NCBI GenBank assembly: GCA_964230805.1
Contig: CAXRIA010000041.1
Location: forward strand, 1-8,292
Source of the DNA: Flavicella sp964230805
GTDB lineage: Bacteria > Bacteroidota > Bacteroidia > Flavobacteriales > Flavobacteriaceae
Reading direction: 5' to 3'
Length of the DNA: 8,292 bases
In this document: piece after piece, positions 7,395-8,292 of the stretch
How positions within the stretch are numbered: position 1 is the stretch's first letter
How the letters are laid out: every line of letters starts with the position of its first letter
Translations under genes and position numbers: made by a program
Notes under the pieces: model-generated
The model's database searches: none
What the model saw: the letters and a program-made list of their open reading frames with translations, nothing else
Told to the model about the DNA's origin: nothing

Positions 7395-7428
7395 AAACCC
7401 TCTATTTTCTAGGAGGGTTTTCTTTTTC
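7395..7428 (+). terminator. Intrinsic terminator of yebC
   Basis: AAACCCTC (7395-7402) pairs with GAGGGTTT (7413-7420) as an 8-base-pair stem with a 10-base loop, followed by the T-rich tract TCTTTTTC. This is a clear rightward terminator. On the minus strand the same hairpin is followed by GCGTTG rather than a T-run, so it is not obviously an efficient terminator for the convergent pterin synthase gene. Confidence 0.85.
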
Positions 7429-7456
7429 TAATTGCTCTTCTAAAATAAACCCAAGT

Positions 7457-7867
7457 CTAAGCTCCTGCATAGGTTACAAAATTGCGAGGGGTTTCATACA
7501 GTGTTACGGAAAGTTCTAATTTTTTATCAATAAATTTCCTCAACTTATCCCATATAACCACCGCGATATTTTCTGCAGTAGGGTTTAGTTTTGCGAAAAT
7601 AGCCACTTCTTTATTTAAGTTTTTGTGATCAAATTTTTGTAGCACTTCTTTTTCTATCAGCTTTCTTAAAATTTTTAGATCCATTACAAATCCGGTTTCT
7701 TCATCTATGTCACCGGTAACGGCTACAATCAATTCATAGTTGTGCCCATGGTAATAGGGGTTGCTACATTTACCAAAAATCTCATAATTCTTTGCGTCAT
7801 CCCATTTTGGGTTGAATAGACGATGCGCCGCATTAAAGTGTGCTTTTCTGTGTACCGTAACTTTCAT
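7457..7867 (-). CDS. 6-pyruvoyl-tetrahydropterin synthase / 6-carboxytetrahydropterin synthase (QueD superfamily)
   Basis: The enzyme acts on 7,8-dihydroneopterin triphosphate, giving either 6-carboxytetrahydropterin (QueD, queuosine pathway) or 6-pyruvoyl-tetrahydropterin (PTPS, tetrahydrobiopterin-type pathway). The 136 residues are full length. Zinc ligands are His15 (AAHRL), His40 and His42 (HGHNY). The catalytic set is Cys34, Asp80-His81 (DHKNLN), and Glu125 (YETPRN) binds the pterin. The spacing Cys-x5-HGH is that of animal PTPS (PTPS-II type), not the Cys-x3-HGH of E. coli QueD, so which product is made is open; see findings. I start at the ATG at 7867 (MKVTVHRKAHFNAAHRL) because the family aligns from there. 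The frame is open further upstream, but that would run into the neighbouring gene. AGGGA stands 6 bases before the ATG as a possible ribosome site. It is the last gene of the leftward cluster, 13 bases after the small membrane protein. Confidence 0.9.
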   Translation of the reverse strand: MKVTVHRKAHFNAAHRLFNPKWDDAKNYEIFGKCSNPYYHGHNYELIVAVTGDIDEETGFVMDLKILRKLIEKEVLQKFDHKNLNKEVAIFAKLNPTAENIAVVIWDKLRKFIDKKLELSVTLYETPRNFVTYAGA

Positions 7868-7880
7868 AATATCCCTAATT

Positions 7881-8087
7881 TTACTTGTTTTTCTTCGCTG
7901 TTGCCCATAATAAATTGCCAAGAAGGACATATCCAATTAAAAAAAAGATGAAGACATTGGTCCAAAAAGTTTCGGATACAAATAAATTTTCTAAAGGCGT
8001 TTGATCCTTTGTAAACAGCAGTTTGGACAGCGTTCCAAAAACACCCAACAACAGCCCAATAAATACTTTGTATACTATTTTTTTCAA
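7881..8087 (-). CDS. Small two-helix membrane protein, function unknown
   Basis: The frame encodes a 68-residue protein if started at the TTG at 8087-8085 (MKKIVYK). It has two hydrophobic segments, about residues 8-25 (VFIGLLLGVFGTLSKLLF) and 41-63 (FWTNVFIFFLIGYVLLGNLLW). They are joined by a short loop rich in charged and polar residues (TKDQTPLEN), and both ends are lysine-rich, suggesting both termini are cytoplasmic. There is no ATG in the frame. A second TTG at 8123 would add 12 residues but overlap idi by 29 bases, so I prefer 8087, which starts 7 bases after the idi stop. Tight spacing to idi (7 bases) and to the pterin synthase (13 bases) on the same strand supports a real co-transcribed gene. 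I do not recognise a family. The weak point is the non-ATG start. Confidence 0.68.
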   Translation of the reverse strand: MKKIVYKVFIGLLLGVFGTLSKLLFTKDQTPLENLFVSETFWTNVFIFFLIGYVLLGNLLWATAKKNK

Positions 8088-8094
8088 ACTACTT

Positions 8095-8292
8095 TTACTT
8101 GATATTTTCGTAAAATTTATCAAATATAATTTTAAACCAAGCTGTATAAATTTCTGGGTTTGCTGACATGTCTTTTTTTACCTCTTTGGGTGTCATCCAT
8201 TTAAAATCTTCCACTTCGTCTTTGTTAATTTTTGGAGCGTGGTTGTATTTTCCAACCATCACATGATCCAATTCGTGTTCTGTAAGACCGTT
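8095..8292 (-). CDS. idi: Isopentenyl-diphosphate delta-isomerase type 1, C-terminal part (5' end outside the window)
   Basis: Only the last 65 residues and the stop are present; the gene continues beyond the right edge. It begins NGLTEHELDHV, where the two glutamates of EHE correspond to the metal-binding Glu114 and Glu116 of E. coli Idi. Then come NKDEVEDFKWMTPKEVKKD, a Nudix/IDI C-terminal segment, and PEIYTAWFKII, the aromatic segment that closes the active site. The enzyme interconverts isopentenyl and dimethylallyl diphosphate, supplying the starter for isoprenoids such as menaquinone, carotenoids and undecaprenyl phosphate. The part seen has no disruption. It is the furthest upstream gene visible in the leftward cluster, so the cluster's promoter is probably off the window. 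A generic Nudix hydrolase is the alternative, but the HELDHV and YTAWFKII segments favour Idi. Confidence 0.88.
   Translation of the reverse strand, partial: NGLTEHELDHVMVGKYNHAPKINKDEVEDFKWMTPKEVKKDMSANPEIYTAWFKIIFDKFYENIK

Noticed and set aside
7868..7936. N-terminal extension of the pterin synthase by 23 residues
   Set aside because: The upstream start is a TTG, the extension is not part of the family alignment, and it would overlap the end of the small membrane protein gene; the ATG at 7867 fits the family.

Overview
The window looks like a piece of a Bacteroidota chromosome, probably Flavobacteriia or a close relative. The evidence is AT-rich DNA, several promoters of the Bacteroidota type (a TTG-like -33 element, a spacer of about 17-20 bases, then TAnnTTTG), few Shine-Dalgarno sites, and a YebC protein with the MGRAFEFRK N-terminus that I associate with this phylum. 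No mobile element, CRISPR array, tRNA or phage gene is visible. Most of the window is ordinary central metabolism and housekeeping. Layout from left to right: (1) Bases 1-434 carry no convincing protein gene. They hold a very good leftward promoter (184-213) and what may be the 5' leader of a stable-RNA operon, possibly rRNA, lying outside the left edge. (2) A leftward pirin-family cupin protein occupies 435-1301. (3) After a 200-base divergent intergenic region, a rightward block starts with a biotin-dependent acyl-CoA carboxylase carboxyltransferase (beta) subunit at 1502-3130. It resembles methylcrotonyl-CoA carboxylase beta, and no biotin carboxylase partner is nearby. (4) A hairpin terminator and a promoter, nearly overlapping, separate it from pta (3247-5340) and ackA (5342-6535). 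These two genes are 1 base apart and are clearly one operon. (5) yebC (6653-7369) has its own textbook promoter with a dyad across it, and ends at a clear intrinsic terminator (7395-7428). (6) A convergent leftward cluster enters from the right edge: the 3' end of idi (8095-8292), a short two-helix membrane protein of unknown function (7881-8087, TTG start), and a pterin synthase of the 6-pyruvoyl-tetrahydropterin synthase / QueD superfamily (7457-7867). How the genes work together: Pta and AckA interconvert acetyl-CoA, acetyl phosphate and acetate with ATP gain. The carboxylase subunit acts on acyl-CoA in branched-chain amino acid or short acyl-CoA metabolism, so the three share the acyl-CoA pool, although a terminator separates the carboxylase from pta. 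In the leftward cluster, Idi feeds isoprenoid synthesis and the pterin enzyme feeds queuosine or reduced-pterin synthesis; the membrane protein between them has no assigned role. I found no strong case for a new system. The observations most worth following are the left-edge leader and promoter, the small membrane protein, the PTPS-II-type motif of the pterin enzyme, and the dyad over the yebC promoter.
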